The translations under genes were made by a program, and so were the position numbers. Below, one piece after another: positions 32,947-44,232 of a stretch of 64,000 bases of DNA (its first letter is position 1; each line of letters starts with the position of its first letter). The DNA is from Acanthosepion pharaonis. Lineage: Eukaryota > Mollusca > Cephalopoda > Sepiida > Sepiidae. The stretch spans positions 1,486,001 to 1,550,000 of the forward strand of contig CAHIKZ030004282.1 of NCBI GenBank assembly GCA_903632075.3. The letters are read 5' to 3'. The notes under the pieces are model-generated. The model was not told the origin of the DNA. It saw only the letters and a list, made by a program, of their open reading frames with translations, and did no database searches.

Positions 32947-33149
32947 TTTTGTGTGTGTGTGTGAAAATATATAGAAAATAGGAAGAAACTCATTAGATAA
33001 ATAATCCAAAGTTCTTTAGTATTTTTGTTAAAAACAGAGCTCGATACAAAAGTAGAGCCTAATATAATTATTTATTTAAAAAAATATAATTGTTTATTTA
33101 AAAATAATTAAATTTAAAAATTTATTTAAAAAATATAATTATTTATTTA
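32873..33149. repeat. (AT)n(TG)n plus PLE-associated repeat
   Basis: (AT)n 32875-32936, TG to 32960. Then GAAAATATATAGAAAATAGG, AATCCAAAGTTCTTTAGTAT and GCTCGATACAAAAGTAGAGC as at 37815-37920, followed by imperfect AAAATATAATTATTTATTT repeats. Confidence 0.7.
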
Positions 33150-33322
33150 AAAAATATAATTATTTATCCCCCCCACCCCCAAAAAAAATATTCGCTTGAA
33201 GATGGAACAGAGCTTGGTACTTTAATTCAATTGAATTCAAATGATTCTATTGAAGTTTTCGGCTCTTGTTTTGAAACCTGTGAACTCTTATGTAGCGATG
33301 GAATCATATTTTTAAATATATG

Positions 33323-33324
<2 letters not shown>
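33150..33324 (+). mobile_element. PLE terminal repeat with hammerhead-like core
   Basis: Same block as 236-532 but on the plus strand: CGCTTGAAGATGGAACAGAGC near 33193 and GGCTCTTGTTTTGAAACCTG near 33260. Ends at an (AT)n tract (33325-33361). Confidence 0.55.
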
Positions 33325-33363
<39 letters not shown>

Positions 33364-34465
33364 CTAAAAACTAATGAAATTTTTATTTATTAATCCGTCA
33401 TATTTTTATTACATTAAATGTTATTTTTAGTGCATATCTATATTAGAATTGATCCTCCGTTTATTTTAAACTGAAGGAGAATGCTGTTTTCACGTCAAAT
33501 CGACCGTCCTTATTTAAAAGATTAACACTGATGTTGCTTTGTTATTTGTAATATGTTCACATGCTTGTAAATACGTGATTATTTGGTTGGTGGTTTTTAT
33601 AATTAACTCACTCCTCCTCCTCCTCCTTCTCCTCTTCTTCTTCTTCTTCTTCTTCTTCTTCTTCTTCTTCTTCTCTGTGCCGTTTCCCTTCAGGTCGTGG
33701 GCTGTCTACAACTCCTTCTCCTTTGTAGCTATTATAATTTTTTGTTTTTCCAAGCTCCCCCTTCTGATAATAGATTACTCAGTCGTGTTACTTTTCCTTA
33801 TATCCTTCTAGCCTTTAATATGTCCTCATTGTGTCAATTTTTAAAGCCCCCATTCCTGATTATGGGATCTACAAATCCCCACTGTCTCTTTCTGATCCTA
33901 AACCTCATGACATTCTTATTATCCTTCTGTAGAACTAAATATTTTTTGTCTCATGTCTCCTCTTCAGCGATGAAGAAAGTGTCCAGTATTCATCGCCATA
34001 TTTCCTCGTTTTGTGTCCTGGGAATATAAACTGTTTCGTTTTTATTTATACTAAATTTCAACTGTTTCTTTTTCATTCTATTGTACTTTGGCTATTAAAC
34101 ATTTTGTCTTGCTTTGAACTTGAAATACTTCTTCAAATCAACCACAAAAAGGTACCCGGGATACAAAAATATATTCATAAACCTTTCATAATTAAAAATA
34201 ACACGAGGAAAACTGCAATACGAAATCCAAAAATGAAAAAAAAAAAAAAGAAAAGATTTTACAAACCTATAGAATAAGTTAACCGGTTATCGCTCTTCAC
34301 TGGTCAGAAAGCGAGCGAAGCAATTAAAATATTTTGCACGCTGACTATGAATAGGGAAACAAAATACACAGATCAATAATATATTGAGATGAATATATCT
34401 ATGAAAAGATTCCAGTAATTCCTAACAAGCAAACTTTTTATGAGCATGGGGATGGATGTCTTAAT
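33325..34465. other. Unassigned sequence with (AT)n and CTT tract
   Basis: (AT)n 33325-33361; CTC/CTT polypyrimidine 33608-33675; poly-A near 34235. The 110-, 90- and 88-codon frames (33539-34277) overlap the low-complexity parts and resemble no known protein. Confidence 0.35.
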
Positions 34466-34774
34466 TTAATATAATTCAATCACTTGATTGTTAGAATGTA
34501 ATCCACTCAAAGCTGATAATATATCCTCCTGAAAGGATGATGCATATTTCCAATTTTTAATAATGTGTTCCGAGTTTGAAAACCCGGATGTAACGGCACA
34601 ATTACGTAACTTTTTTTTTTTCCAGGCGACCATTTTTAATACACGCTGGGATATGTTGATCAATCCTTTTCTCTAGAATTTTTGTGAACTTACTATGGTG
34701 ATTTACTAAGCCTAAATTCAATGTGGTTTAAGGCCGAAAGTATGAAGTACAGTGTAAGAATCGAACTCACTACT
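34466..34774 (-). repeat. Unassigned sequence and truncated SINE
   Basis: 34700-34770 on the minus strand ends in a SINE body (GCCGAAAGTATGAAGTAC, AGAATCGAACTCACTACTTAG on plus). The rest is unassigned. Confidence 0.45.
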
Positions 34775-35215
34775 TAGTCGTAATTGATCATGTTAGACAA
34801 ATTTGCGAATCATTACACCGAACCGAAGTGATCGAAAAAGCTTAGATGTGGATCAAGGCCGGAAGTATGGAACCCGGTGAAGATCGAACTCAGTCATAAT
34901 TGATCTAGCTTGCTAACCATTACAGCACGTTGAAGTACTCTGTTGGTCCTAGCTATGTAGTCAGCGTCACATTGACACTTACATCAGTAAACTACGGTAC
35001 TAGTCGGAAAGATATGCAGGACTCTTTTGGAATTGGTCGAAAATACTGTAGTAATATTTAGCGACCTCCCCACGCGTTAGAATATAGCACAAGGCCGAAT
35101 TTAATGTAGCGCTATCCGAGCCCATAGGGTCGGCCAAAAATTCCCCGTACACCACGGCTTTCTACCTCCCCGGACGAGACTCTGCACTTCGGCATAGCCT
35201 CGTCCTGGTTCCACT
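34775..35215 (-). repeat. SINE-containing duplicated block, copy 2
   Basis: Longer copy of 32515-32872, with SINE B box GAAGATCGAACTCAGTCA (plus strand) at about 34880 and a GC-richer 3' part 35100-35215. Confidence 0.6.
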
Positions 35216-35294
35216 CTGCCCGAAGTCAGAGAGTTCGACAACAGCTAAGAGCTGAGCACGCGGCCAACTCATGCAGCCTAACTACCCGATATTC

Positions 35295-35452
35295 AGGTAG
35301 CCAGTAAAATGATTTTCAAAGCGCAGCTGAGATGTGACACAAGGCCGAAAGTATGGGGTACCCAGTGAGGATCGAACTCACTCTTCAGTGTTAACTGTTT
35401 TAGCGAGACAAGCCTGCTGACCATTACACAACGCCGAGGTACCCAGGAAGAA
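35295..35452 (-). mobile_element. tRNA-derived SINE (OR-type)
   Basis: Plus strand GCTGAGATGTGACACAAGGCC, GTGAGGATCGAACTCACTC and CTGACCATTACACAACGCC are the reverse of 3' tail, B box and A box. Lies about 140 bp upstream of the first recognised exon. Confidence 0.7.
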
Positions 35453-35594
35453 ACTAGTATTTGTTTTTCATGTTTACTTTTCGTTTTACCAACTACTTTC
35501 CGCTTGTACCTTTTAATCATGACTGTTTTCATTGCAATGATAACGCTTTGTACCTCTTCTTTATGTATTAATATTTTTTTTTTTTTTTTTGTAG

Positions 35595-35679
35595 ATTATA
35601 ATGCACTCAAATAATGTGTTCGAACTAGAGTCTAAAGAACCGGTAAAACGTGAGGTGAATGGAACGGTAGGGAAATTAG
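35595..35679 (+). CDS. Gyc88E-like: Soluble guanylate cyclase 88E-like, exon (start of HNOBA domain)
   Basis: An 85-bp exon preceded by a T-tract and TAG acceptor and followed by a GTAAGA donor. It starts in phase 0 and ends in phase 1. It encodes IIMHSNNVFELESKEP and 12 more residues. The MHSNNVFEL string matches the start of the HNOBA domain of soluble guanylate cyclases, where beta subunits have a similar (N)xxFxL segment right after the H-NOX domain. The trailing g plus aa of the next exon forms a Glu codon, so the frame is kept across an 18.4-kb intron. These enzymes make cGMP from GTP; Gyc-88E-type subunits are atypical, responding to oxygen and weakly to NO. Upstream H-NOX exons were not found in the window. 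Confidence 0.8.
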
Positions 35680-36540
35680 GTAAGAAATAATTCTTTATTT
35701 TTAACTTACAGATTCTTTGGATTTCTACTCTTTTATTATTGGTGTCAATCAAAAATGTTTTTGCTTCCGTTGCTTGAAAATTTTAACGCCTGCAAAACGA
35801 AACTGATCAGAAAGGGACCAGTCTTCTTGTCATCTTATAGAACGGTCGCAAGGTCGGAGTGTCTTACCGACGAAACCCCAGACCACGTTTTTTGGGGCCC
35901 TTTTTTTTTTCAGAAAAAAAAAAAAAAATTTTTAAACTGACATTATATTGTCAGTCATCAACTAATAATATGCATCGTGTATCTACATGGCCGGGGCGGT
36001 ACGTAATAAGCAGGAAACCCCGACGAGGGCAAAGGGAGAGGGTGAGAGGAAAGTTAATCAAAATATTTTTATGGTAAAGGGGGAGATGGAAGTGAATCGA
36101 ATTAAGCAGTAATTTTGTTTTAACAAAATTATGTAAAATATAGATTATAATGTTTGATAGAGAATTAGGTGTCTAAAAAATTTTTTTTAAATTCAGTATT
36201 TAAATTCTTAAATTAACTAGTTTAGGGATTTAGTACAAGTTTACTATTATTGTAAAAAATATATTTATTATATTAAAGAAAAATTTAAGCTTGCAATAGT
36301 ACATTTACCCGAAATATTGTGATTCACAATATAGAAAGAATCCTATGGTAACAATGAAATCATCCATATTAATATCTAAAATAATTAGTGAATGCAATTT
36401 TTATTTATTGTTATATTGGTAAGTTTAATTAAGGTTTAGGTTTCATTATTTAAAGGTATTAGAAGGTAATATTAAATATTTTGTTTTTTCTTATATGTCT
36501 CTCATAAATCTATTTCTTTAAGTTTATACATACTTACATT
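35680..36540 (+). other. Start of intron: AT-rich unassigned sequence
   Basis: First part of the 18.4-kb intron. AT-rich, poly-A at about 35920 and 36180. The 72- and 61-codon frames (35755-36077) have no recognised product. Confidence 0.4.
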
Positions 36541-36762
36541 AACAAGTACAAATACATACATGGACACACATGTAACAATATCCACAAAAAATCATTCATC
36601 TTCGTACATAAATTATATATACATTTCATAAACATAATCTATATTTAAATATTTCACGTGATATTAAGTACTAAGAATATAAGGTGATATTAAGTATTAA
36701 GAATATTAACTTTAAATGTCATTATAATGATCTCATCACTTCTATTTAAGATCAAATCCTGC

Positions 36763-36794
<32 letters not shown>

Positions 36795-37125
36795 TAAATA
36801 AATACATGTATACATATATCTCCCCACATATACATACAATATACATATATATCCACATACATGTACAACTACATACCTATACATGTAAATTCACACACAT
36901 GTAGAATTCACACACTTATATATATATACACATAACGACACCTAGCATAAATAATAATGTCATTATTCAATTATGCCCTCCACTAGTATATTCATATTCG
37001 CACATACACACATACATATATATATGTATATATACACCCATACTACCATACACATGTGCCCACAAATTAAATATATATATATATATAAATATAAACACCC
37101 TTATCAATATTGTTCATACATATAT
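36541..37125. repeat. Degenerate TACA/TATA-rich microsatellite region
   Basis: Scattered ACATACATAC, CATATACATA and (AT)n (36777-36795) motifs make up most of it. Confidence 0.7.
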
Positions 37126-37700
37126 ACATAAATAGGTTCACATATAACAAAAACCCACATATCAAAGATTACAATGTTCATGTGTTCAAGCATGTATTTC
37201 AAAAAACAAAATTAAAATTATCCCTTTTATATGGTTGGATCTACACATACTTCGTTAAGATGAGGTGGTTTCTATGCCTACATTTACATATCAACTCGTT
37301 GTGTCTGTTTAATAATCTGTCCGGATCCTTATGTTTTATAATTAGAAGTTTTTCCTTAATGCACAAATTGCATCGGTCTCTGAAATTTATTGGAGTTTTA
37401 GCTTTTGAGATGATTCTCCATTTTATTTGTGGGGTTAATTTGTTTTCCAATAACTCCCAATAGTGCTTAGAAAGGGCAGTTGAATTCTTTTTTGATTCAT
37501 TGGTGAAGGATTGGCGATGGTTATAAAACCGTTGTTTACAATTTCCCGCCGAAATGCCTATGTAGATCTTCTTTTGTGTAACATCCTCCTTGGGGAAAAT
37601 TGTAGCCTCGTATACGACGTTTTCGGACAGACATACTCCATTTACAGGACAAAGGACAAACAGATCCTTCCCTGAAGCTACAGGTAGATTTGGTCTTTGG
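37126..37700 (-). mobile_element. Penelope-like element GIY-YIG endonuclease remnant
   Basis: The minus strand, read across two frames, gives VYEATIFPKED, KIYIGISAGNCKQRFYNH, FTNESKKNSTALSKHYWELL and then an open 69-codon frame with IKWRIISKAKT, CNLCIKEKLLIIK, LLNRHNELICKCRHRNH. This matches the GIY-YIG domain plus the Cys-rich CxLC...RxELxxxCRHRxK tail of PLEs. Key GIY-YIG residues (YIG, R, N, E-type positions) are visible, but a frameshift and stops break the frame. Upstream (toward 37730) an (AT)n tract cuts it off. Lies in intron of the cyclase gene, opposite strand. Confidence 0.8.
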
Positions 37701-37725
37701 GTTAGTATTAGGATCTTTCAGTAGT

Positions 37726-37726
<1 letters not shown>

Positions 37727-37815
<89 letters not shown>
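37727..37815. repeat. (AT)n(TG)n microsatellite
   Basis: TA tract of about 62 bp followed by TG repeats, identical in layout to 32875-32960. Confidence 0.95.
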
Positions 37816-37819
<4 letters not shown>

Positions 37820-38350
37820 ATATATAGAAAATAGGAAAGAACTGGTTAGGTAAATAATCCAAAGTTCTTTAGTATTTTTGCTATTATTTTTAAAAATAGT
37901 GCTCGATACAAAAGTAGAGCATAAATATAATTATTTATTTAAAAATATGATTCCAACTCGCGATGTAAGAGGTCTCATGTTTCAAAACAAGAGCCGAAAA
38001 CTTCAATATAATTATTTGAATTAAATTGAATTAAAGTAAGCTCTGTTCCATCTTCAAGCAAATTTTTTTCTGGAATAAATTATTTCTGAAATTTAAGTGT
38101 TTTAATAGTATATTCATAATTGAAATCAAAATTTCCATGGTAACAGCCAGGGCGGATTATTTAAAATAGGTAGGGGCGTGTTGGGTGTTAATAATACGTA
38201 TCAGTATAAAGTTACTTTCATAGATGTCAAGTCAGGGTAAGGGGGTGTCTAAATTTGAAACGATGTTTTCGCCTAGTCTGGTTTACGTGTTTATGGAGAT
38301 TTATTTAATTTTTTTATTTTATTTCTTTATGAAAGGGATTTGTGCATATA
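37816..38350 (-). mobile_element. PLE terminal region with hammerhead-like core
   Basis: Most complete copy of the pLTR-like block on this strand. It is the reverse of 47870-48296 down to the CTAAATTTGAAACGATG and AAAAACTGCCGTAAC segments. The hammerhead-like parts lie at about 38065-37970 on the minus strand. Preceded by the segment with GCTCGATACAAAAGTAGAGC shared with 33040. Confidence 0.65.
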
Positions 38351-38367
38351 AAAACTGCCGTAACATT

Positions 38368-38369
<2 letters not shown>

Positions 38370-38434
<65 letters not shown>
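38370..38434. repeat. (AT)n microsatellite, about 65 bp
   Basis: TA tract abutting the PLE terminal block. Confidence 0.95.
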
Positions 38435-38437
<3 letters not shown>

Positions 38438-38512
38438 GCAACATTTAATTCGATGGATATGTTCGTCATTACAATTGGTTTCCCGAAATTGAAAAATACT
38501 AATGACTTCAGG

Positions 38513-38619
38513 GCTTACGGCTACATAACGTTGAAACCCCGGTTAACGTACGATCAACGAAGTTAAGCAAGGTCGAACTACATAGGCGGCCGTTTTGAAA
38601 TAACAGGTGCTGTAAGCTT
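38513..38619 (+). pseudogene. 5S rRNA pseudogene
   Basis: GCTTACGGCTACATAACGTTG, CCCCGGTTAACGTACGATCA, ACGAAGTTAAGCAAGGTCG and GGTGCTGTAAGCTT follow the order of animal 5S rRNA from first to last base. The 5' and 3' ends can still pair (GCTTACGG / TGTAAGC). It is 107 nt rather than about 120: the part with the intermediate element (GGATGGGTGACC) is largely lost, and several conserved bases are changed, so it is not a working gene. A box AGTTAAGCA is intact. A LINE poly-A end begins 22 bp beyond. It could also be the head of a 5S-derived SINE. Confidence 0.75.
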
Positions 38620-38640
38620 AGGTGTGCGGGTGGTGTAATA

Positions 38641-41110
38641 GTTAATTTTTTTTTTTTTTTTTTTTAAGCATTTCACCCCAAGCAAGGCGGGGAGCCACTA
38701 GGACGCAAGGGGTTACAGAAAATAGGAAGATCAGATAGGAGTGATAGAAGAAAGGATGAGGGTAGTAGATAGATTAAGGCAACTGGAGATGTCGATTGAC
38801 ATTACACTTGAATAGCTGGAGATTATAACTCTCAGGGAAACAGGAGAAGGGAAGAGAGTTCCACAGGCGAGAGGTGCGAGACATGAAGCTATTAGAGTAG
38901 TAGAGACGGCTACATTTATGAGTTTCGACAGTGAAGGGGTGAGAGCGGGATGCCAGCCTCGTAGGGCGCTTGAACTCATGAAGTTTGGGAACCAGCGAAT
39001 GCAGTTCCTCGGAGCAATTTCCATGAAAGTATTTGTAGAACAGACAGAGGGAGGCGACGGTGCGTCTGTGAGAAAGTGACTGTAGACGAGACGCCAGGGT
39101 AGGGCCAATCATATTACATATCCGCCTCTGGAGCCTATCAAGAACCCTGAGGCAAACAGAAGGGCGCCAGACCATATATGGCAGCAATACTCCATGCAAG
39201 GGCGAATTGTGGATTTGTATATCTGGAGGATCGACTCCGGGGGAGAAAAACTTCCTAGCACGGCTCAGGGAGCCAACTTTCCTCGCAGTGGACGAGGCAA
39301 TTGACTCGATGTATTTATTCCATCTCAGGTCAGCAGTCAACGTGAGACCGAGAAGCCGCAGAGAGTTGCTCTCGGAAGTTGAGCGTCAGACATTATAATG
39401 GAGGGAAGGGAAGGCTCTCTGTGGTGATTAATAGAGAGCAGTTTAGTCTTCGAAGCGTTGAAGTTGACCAGCCAAATCTTGCCCCAGTTCACAATCGATT
39501 GGAGGTCCTTTTTCGAGGCGCACGGCAAGGTGAGTTTTGTCAGCGAGACTGGATTTGTTTTTGAGGCAGGAATAAATTGTGGTGTCATCCGCGTAGATGC
39601 CGACTTGAGAAGTTACGGCGTCAGGAAGGTCATTTATATAGATAAGGAATAGAGTGGGGCCTAGGATGGAGCCTTGAGGAACTCCTGCGTTCGTGGGGTA
39701 GGAACTGGAGGAGAATCCGTTGTGAACGACCTTCAATTCACGGTTTGACAGGAATGATTGTATTACGTTATATAATTGACCCGTAATGCCATAACCCTGG
39801 ATCTTGCGGAGAAGGCCGGCGTGCCAAACCCTATCAAATGCTTTGGAGATATCTAGTGCCACGGCTCGGGCTTCCCCGTTATTTTGGAGAGTTCGGTAGA
39901 CTGTTTCCGTGATGGCTGTGAGCACATCGGCTGTAGATCTGGCAAAGCGGAAACCATATTGCTTGTCTGAGAGCAGATTATTGGATGTGAGGTGGTTAAC
40001 CACCCCGGTATTGATTAGAGCTTCGAAGTTTTCTCCGAAGAGGGGAAGGAGACTGATAGGACGGTAGTTGGAAGGGTCAGAGGGGTCGCCGGAGTTCTTG
40101 AAGACAGGAACAATCGAAGAGAACTTCCAGCAGTCAGGAAAACAAGATTCCTTGAGGCAGTAGTTGTATAGTTTCGAAAGGGCGGGCGCCAGTTCAGGCG
40201 CGCATTTCTTGAAGACAATGGCTGGTATCCCATCTCCACCACTCGCCTTGTTGAGATCTAAATTGGAGATAACGCCCAGTACCAAGGTTGGGGTTATGTT
40301 TAACCCACTCAATATGGCCTCAGTTCTAAGAGGAAAGTCAGGTATGGGTACACCAGAAGAGTCGAGCGTCGAGTTGGATGAAAATTTCCGAGCAAAGCAT
40401 TCAGCCTTGTCGGTAGAGGAGGTCAAGACTTCGAACTGGTTGAATAGAGGAGGTATAGAGGGTTTGCACTTATTCAATACACTCTTGCAGAGACGCCAAT
40501 AATCTTTGGAGCCAAATTTGCGAGATGCAATACGTTCCTTCATTCGAGCCGCAAATAGTGACTTAGCATCATTTAGGACACGCTTACAATCGTTACGGGC
40601 GGCGGCAAAGAGACGTCTATTGCAGTCAGACATGTCGCTACGGTATAGGTGGAAGTAGTGGTTCCTATGGGCGATGGCGGCTGAGCAAGCAGCCGAAAAC
40701 CAGGGGCAGGAGCGCGTCTTAGCCCTATATATGTCCTTGATGGGATGAAAGCGTCGATTCCAGCTTTAACCCAGGAAGAGACCTCAGAAGCACATTCTTG
40801 GACGGGGAGCTTAAAGACTCCATCCCAGGGGACATCGCGGAGGAAATCACGGAACGCGTCCCAGTCAGCTCGTTGATAATAGAACGAAGTTCTAGTGGTA
40901 GGAGGTTCTTTATAGGGGGAGGAGTTAAAGGAGATGTTAACCGATACTACTGCATGGTCAGAGTTACCAAGTGGGCATAGTTGCGAGGCGCTGCAGGATG
41001 GAGGTAAAGCACAGGTCGAGTAGAGAGGCTTTACTTACCCGGTTGAGGGCAAAACGAGTGGGGAAGTTAACTATCTGTGTGAGGGAATGGGAGTTAATTA
41101 CTCGGGATTG
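38641..41110 (-). mobile_element. Jockey/CR1-type LINE with endonuclease remnant, RT and 3' end
   Basis: Runs on the minus strand from about 41110 to a poly-A tail (poly-T 38641-38664). About 41080-40950 reads VNFPTRFALNR, LLDLCF and GNSDHAVVSVNIS, the C-terminal part of an AP-type endonuclease. The 396-codon frame (40633-39443) is the RT: NYRPISLLP at residue 189, DISKAFDRVWH at 261, GVPQGSILGP at 317, YADDTT at 347. Single-base shifts near 39510 and 39345 move the C-terminal part (VNFNASKTKLLSI; then LYYSNSFMSRTSRLWNSLPF, 39340-38774) into other frames. The full ORF2 is thus recognisable but broken by two or three frameshifts. The N-terminal endonuclease half and any ORF1 are missing. RT and endonuclease would carry out target-primed insertion. 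Confidence 0.85.
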
Positions 41111-41224
41111 TTAATTGGAGGACCGAATTCCAATTCTAACCTGCGAGGAAATTTGCTTTACATATAAGTCGTCCATGCGTCGAATATTGATAACCCATCT
41201 GGTCTGGTGCTTCTGATATGTATT

Positions 41225-41745
41225 TAGAGATTCTTGATAAAATATAGAATAGAATCTGCAATGTTATTGGTCCTTACCTGGCAGCACGGCTTCAGTCTCT
41301 TGTCGACAGCCGTAACGTAGATTCCCTGGGGCTTTTTCTATAAATACTTTCAATGTAATTGCCATTCCTCTATGATACATAGATTTTATGAATATGAAGT
41401 GCAGTGTTAGATTGACGAAAATGTCTCATCATTTTACTGTTGAAATGATTAGACGCAACCGTAATTTCTATACTAAGAGTTTCTTCTATCGTACTTCTCG
41501 CTTGTGGAACTCTCTTCCAGTTACTTGCTTTCAGACAACATTGATATTTAAAATTTGAAATGCAATGTCAATCGTTATCTCGTGTCCTCTTAACTCCGGT
41601 TCTCTCATTGTTCTCTCTCTTTAATAGTGTTTTTTCACATATTCTCTCACACTCAGTAACACCTTGCGTCTTAGTGACTTTATTGCCTTGCTTGGGATTA
41701 AATAATTAAAAGAAATGTATACAAAACAATTACTAGAGTTGATTC
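41225..41745 (+). mobile_element. LINE 3' fragment, same family, opposite orientation
   Basis: RICNVIGPYLAARLQSL, then frames with NCHSSMIHRF, MSHHFTVEM and FFYRTSRLWNSLPVTCFQ match the C-terminal part of the LINE at 38641-41110, now on the plus strand. Stops and frameshifts. Ends near CTTGGGATTAAATAATTAAA. With the preceding element it forms a tail-opposed pair. Confidence 0.7.
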
Positions 41746-42250
41746 AAAACAAGGAAAAGCACATAAGATGACATGAAGATGTCAGTAGGTTTATTTCCTT
41801 CTGGCCTTAAGAGCCTCTCTTAAAGTGGCGCCAGCTCACGCAGAGGATGGGAAATCAGCAGCCAGGCTCAAATGTCATAGTATATCTATATTTATACAAG
41901 AGAAAATGAATTAAATTTCTTGTCGGGCAACATATCTCGTGTTGATCTTCAACTAAAAAGAAACGGACATTAGAATTCTAAACTTTAAAGTTCGTTTTTG
42001 TCAATCGAAAAGATGCGGTTGTTCTAATTACAGTATAAAAACCAAAATAAGAGAAAAAATCGAGAGAATAAATAGTAGAACTGTTTACCTGTTGTTGATC
42101 GATAAGTGGTATCTTTTCAGATATTTAATAATATGACAAAATTTTAAATAGACTGCCTAATGAGGGAAACGTCATTTTTTTCGAAGTTACAATTTTAACT
42201 AAAAAAAACAAAACAAAGCAAACGTATAATAAATCCATTGTCGAACACAG
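41746..42250. other. Unassigned sequence
   Basis: 41760-41870 is GC-richer with no known match. The rest is AT-rich. Confidence 0.3.
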
Positions 42251-42251
42251 G

Positions 42252-42340
<89 letters not shown>
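42250..42340. repeat. (CA)n(AT)n microsatellite
   Basis: CA units 42255-42290 then TA units to 42338. Confidence 0.95.
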
Positions 42341-42343
<3 letters not shown>

Positions 42344-42760
42344 AGCGTTCGGTTAGCAAGGTCGAATTTACTGTATTTAAATTGCAATCTTCCATGAATC
42401 TCTCACGTACATTCATATCTGCTCATGGCGTATTCAAATGTAAACAAATAACGCCACACATTATGAAATGGAAAAAAATACGATAATTGTAATATATATA
42501 TATTACATGAATCATTCATACAAAAAATAGATTAGTGAGTTAATGATATAAATGGTGAGAATACATCTTCGCAAACACATTTATTAAAATTACATTAACC
42601 CACGAACCTCTAGATGAATATTATGATCCCTTCTTTTAATAAATTCAACTTGTATAAGGTCTTTTTTTAATGCTAGTACTTTTATCTGTTCAGACAGACA
42701 TCATCAGGCATGGAAATTGATTTGTTTGTTTTTTGGGGTTTTTTTTTTTTAAATACATCC
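42341..42760 (+). repeat. SINE-tail relative and PLE-type repeat
   Basis: 42345-42480 is the reverse of 46615-46735 (GTTAGCAAGGTCGA, CATTATGAAATGGA). 42495-42640 matches 1620-1760. Near 42695-42715 CAGACATCATCAGGCAT on the minus strand offers CTGATGATG, but no partner GAAA was found at the right distance. Confidence 0.5.
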
Positions 42761-42853
42761 AGGTAATAACGGGAGACGAAAGATTAGATGTGAATCGAAA
42801 TATGTTTTTTAGAAATGTGATTTTGTTAACTGTAAGAAATTCTGGAGCATGCC

Positions 42854-42918
42854 GTCGCAACGCTAAGGTTGAATTTTTTGAAAATTTATTTGAAAAAATT
42901 CAACCTTAGCGTTGCGAC
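42854..42918. repeat. Perfect palindrome: 26-bp arms, 13-bp loop
   Basis: Arms 42854-42879 and 42893-42918 are exactly complementary (GTCGCAACGCTAAGGTTG and on). It could be a small MITE or foldback. It is followed directly by four copies of an ACGTGAGCACG/T-run unit. Confidence 0.85.
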
Positions 42919-42995
42919 CGCACGTTTTTTTTACGTGAGCACGTTTTTTTTACGTGAGCACGTTTTTTTACGTGAGTACGTTTTTTTTTTACGAA
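42919..42995 (+). repeat. Tandem ACGTGAGCACG(T)n array
   Basis: About four copies of ACGTGAGCACGTTTTTTT, unit about 19 bp, with variable T-run length. Confidence 0.85.
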
Positions 42996-43089
42996 TATGG
43001 TAATTGGAGAATTGTTTTATTGTAGTAGTTTTTTTCAGTGAATGTGGCATGAACTAAATTGTTCAATAAATATAGCAATGTCGCAGCTA

Positions 43090-43167
43090 TTATCCTAGAA
43101 GTTGCACGTTGGTTCAGTTCTTTTTAAATCAAATATGTGGTGCAGTTCAATTTATATTATCTATCTA

Positions 43168-43208
<41 letters not shown>

Positions 43209-43299
43209 AGAAAGAGCAATACAAAGAAAAAGAAAGGAAGAGAGACAGACATTCCCAATAGCTCGTCTAATTTGTTCATCAACGATGTAATTAAGGAAG
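43090..43299. repeat. PLE-type repeat, (TCTA)(AT)n tract and A-rich sequence
   Basis: AATCAAATATGTGGTGCAGTTC matches 1590-1620. Microsatellite 43157-43204. The rest runs into the PLE coding remnant. Confidence 0.5.
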
Positions 43300-43845
43300 T
43301 CATTATTAATGAGTGTTAGTTTAATATTTTTTAGTTCACTATAGAAAATCTTTCTTGTTGAAGAATTTGATTTTGCCAGGTTTATTAAGTTTCTATAATA
43401 GATATTTTGTAATATTCACTTTTATAATTAAGAATGCGGGTTTTAATGCTAGTTGTTTTTTTTATGTGGGAATGTAGTAAATGTATTATTATTAGTGTCT
43501 ACTATTACATCAAGAAACAGGATATTGCTGTCCTTGTTAAGTTCGTATGTGAAATTAACTACGGAGTTTTTTTAAGTTTTTTCTTGTTCATGTATTTCGT
43601 CTGTGTTTTTGACTGAAATAGGAATGTCTTCTACAAGGTAAATCTGGGTTTTATTTGTCGTATTAAGTACGTTATTTTCTAGGTTATATGTAGAAGTTGC
43701 TAAATGTTGGTCCCAGGATGGAACCCATGGAAACACCATTTAATTGTACGTAAATGTTATTTTGATGAGCATAGAAATGAGCTTCCGTGTAGAGTAGTTT
43801 TCTTAAAATATTAGGACACATTTTTTAATGGTGGGGGAGAGATGG
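43300..43845 (-). mobile_element. Penelope-like element reverse transcriptase remnant
   Basis: Minus strand, several frames: LHGSSFLC / LRKLLYTEAHFYAHQNNIYVQL then NGVSMGSILGPTFSNFYI (43780-43700), the conserved GVxMGSxLGPxxANFYM motif of PLE RT. Further on come ENNVLNTTNKTQIYLVEDI, VVNFTYELNKDSNILFLDVIVD (PLE LPFLDVLI motif) and near 43320 INNDFLNYIVDEQIRRAI. The YVDD-containing stretch is not visible, so part of the RT is deleted. Heavily mutated. Inside the cyclase intron, antisense to it. Confidence 0.75.
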
Positions 43846-43931
43846 ATTGTTGTAAATATTCTTTATGATTCTATCTATCTTTTCCCTAACTGGGACGTTG
43901 ATGAAAAAACTTAGGAGGGACTATGGTTTCA

Positions 43932-44008
<77 letters not shown>

Positions 44009-44010
44009 TT
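43846..44010. repeat. Unassigned sequence then (AT)n(TG)n
   Basis: (AT)n 43935-43960, TG repeats 43961-44005. Confidence 0.8.
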
Positions 44011-44232
44011 AATATCAAAAATATAAAAAGGTTATATAAAAACTATAAAATTTGTCATTTATCAGATTGATGTTATATTCAGCACACCGACTCCAGAGTT
44101 TCGGAGACGAACCTCTTTTTAATTGTCCTGTCCGCTCGTCAGGAGGCATCAGCAATTGACTACCGATTTTCTCATTGCTGTTAGTTTTATATTAAGTTAA
44201 AAAATGATTTATTTAAAAACAATAATTTTTGT

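Noticed and set aside
39443..40633. 396-codon minus-strand frame as a host gene
   Set aside because: All motifs are those of a non-LTR reverse transcriptase (YADD, GVPQGS), with flanking endonuclease remnant and poly-A tail.
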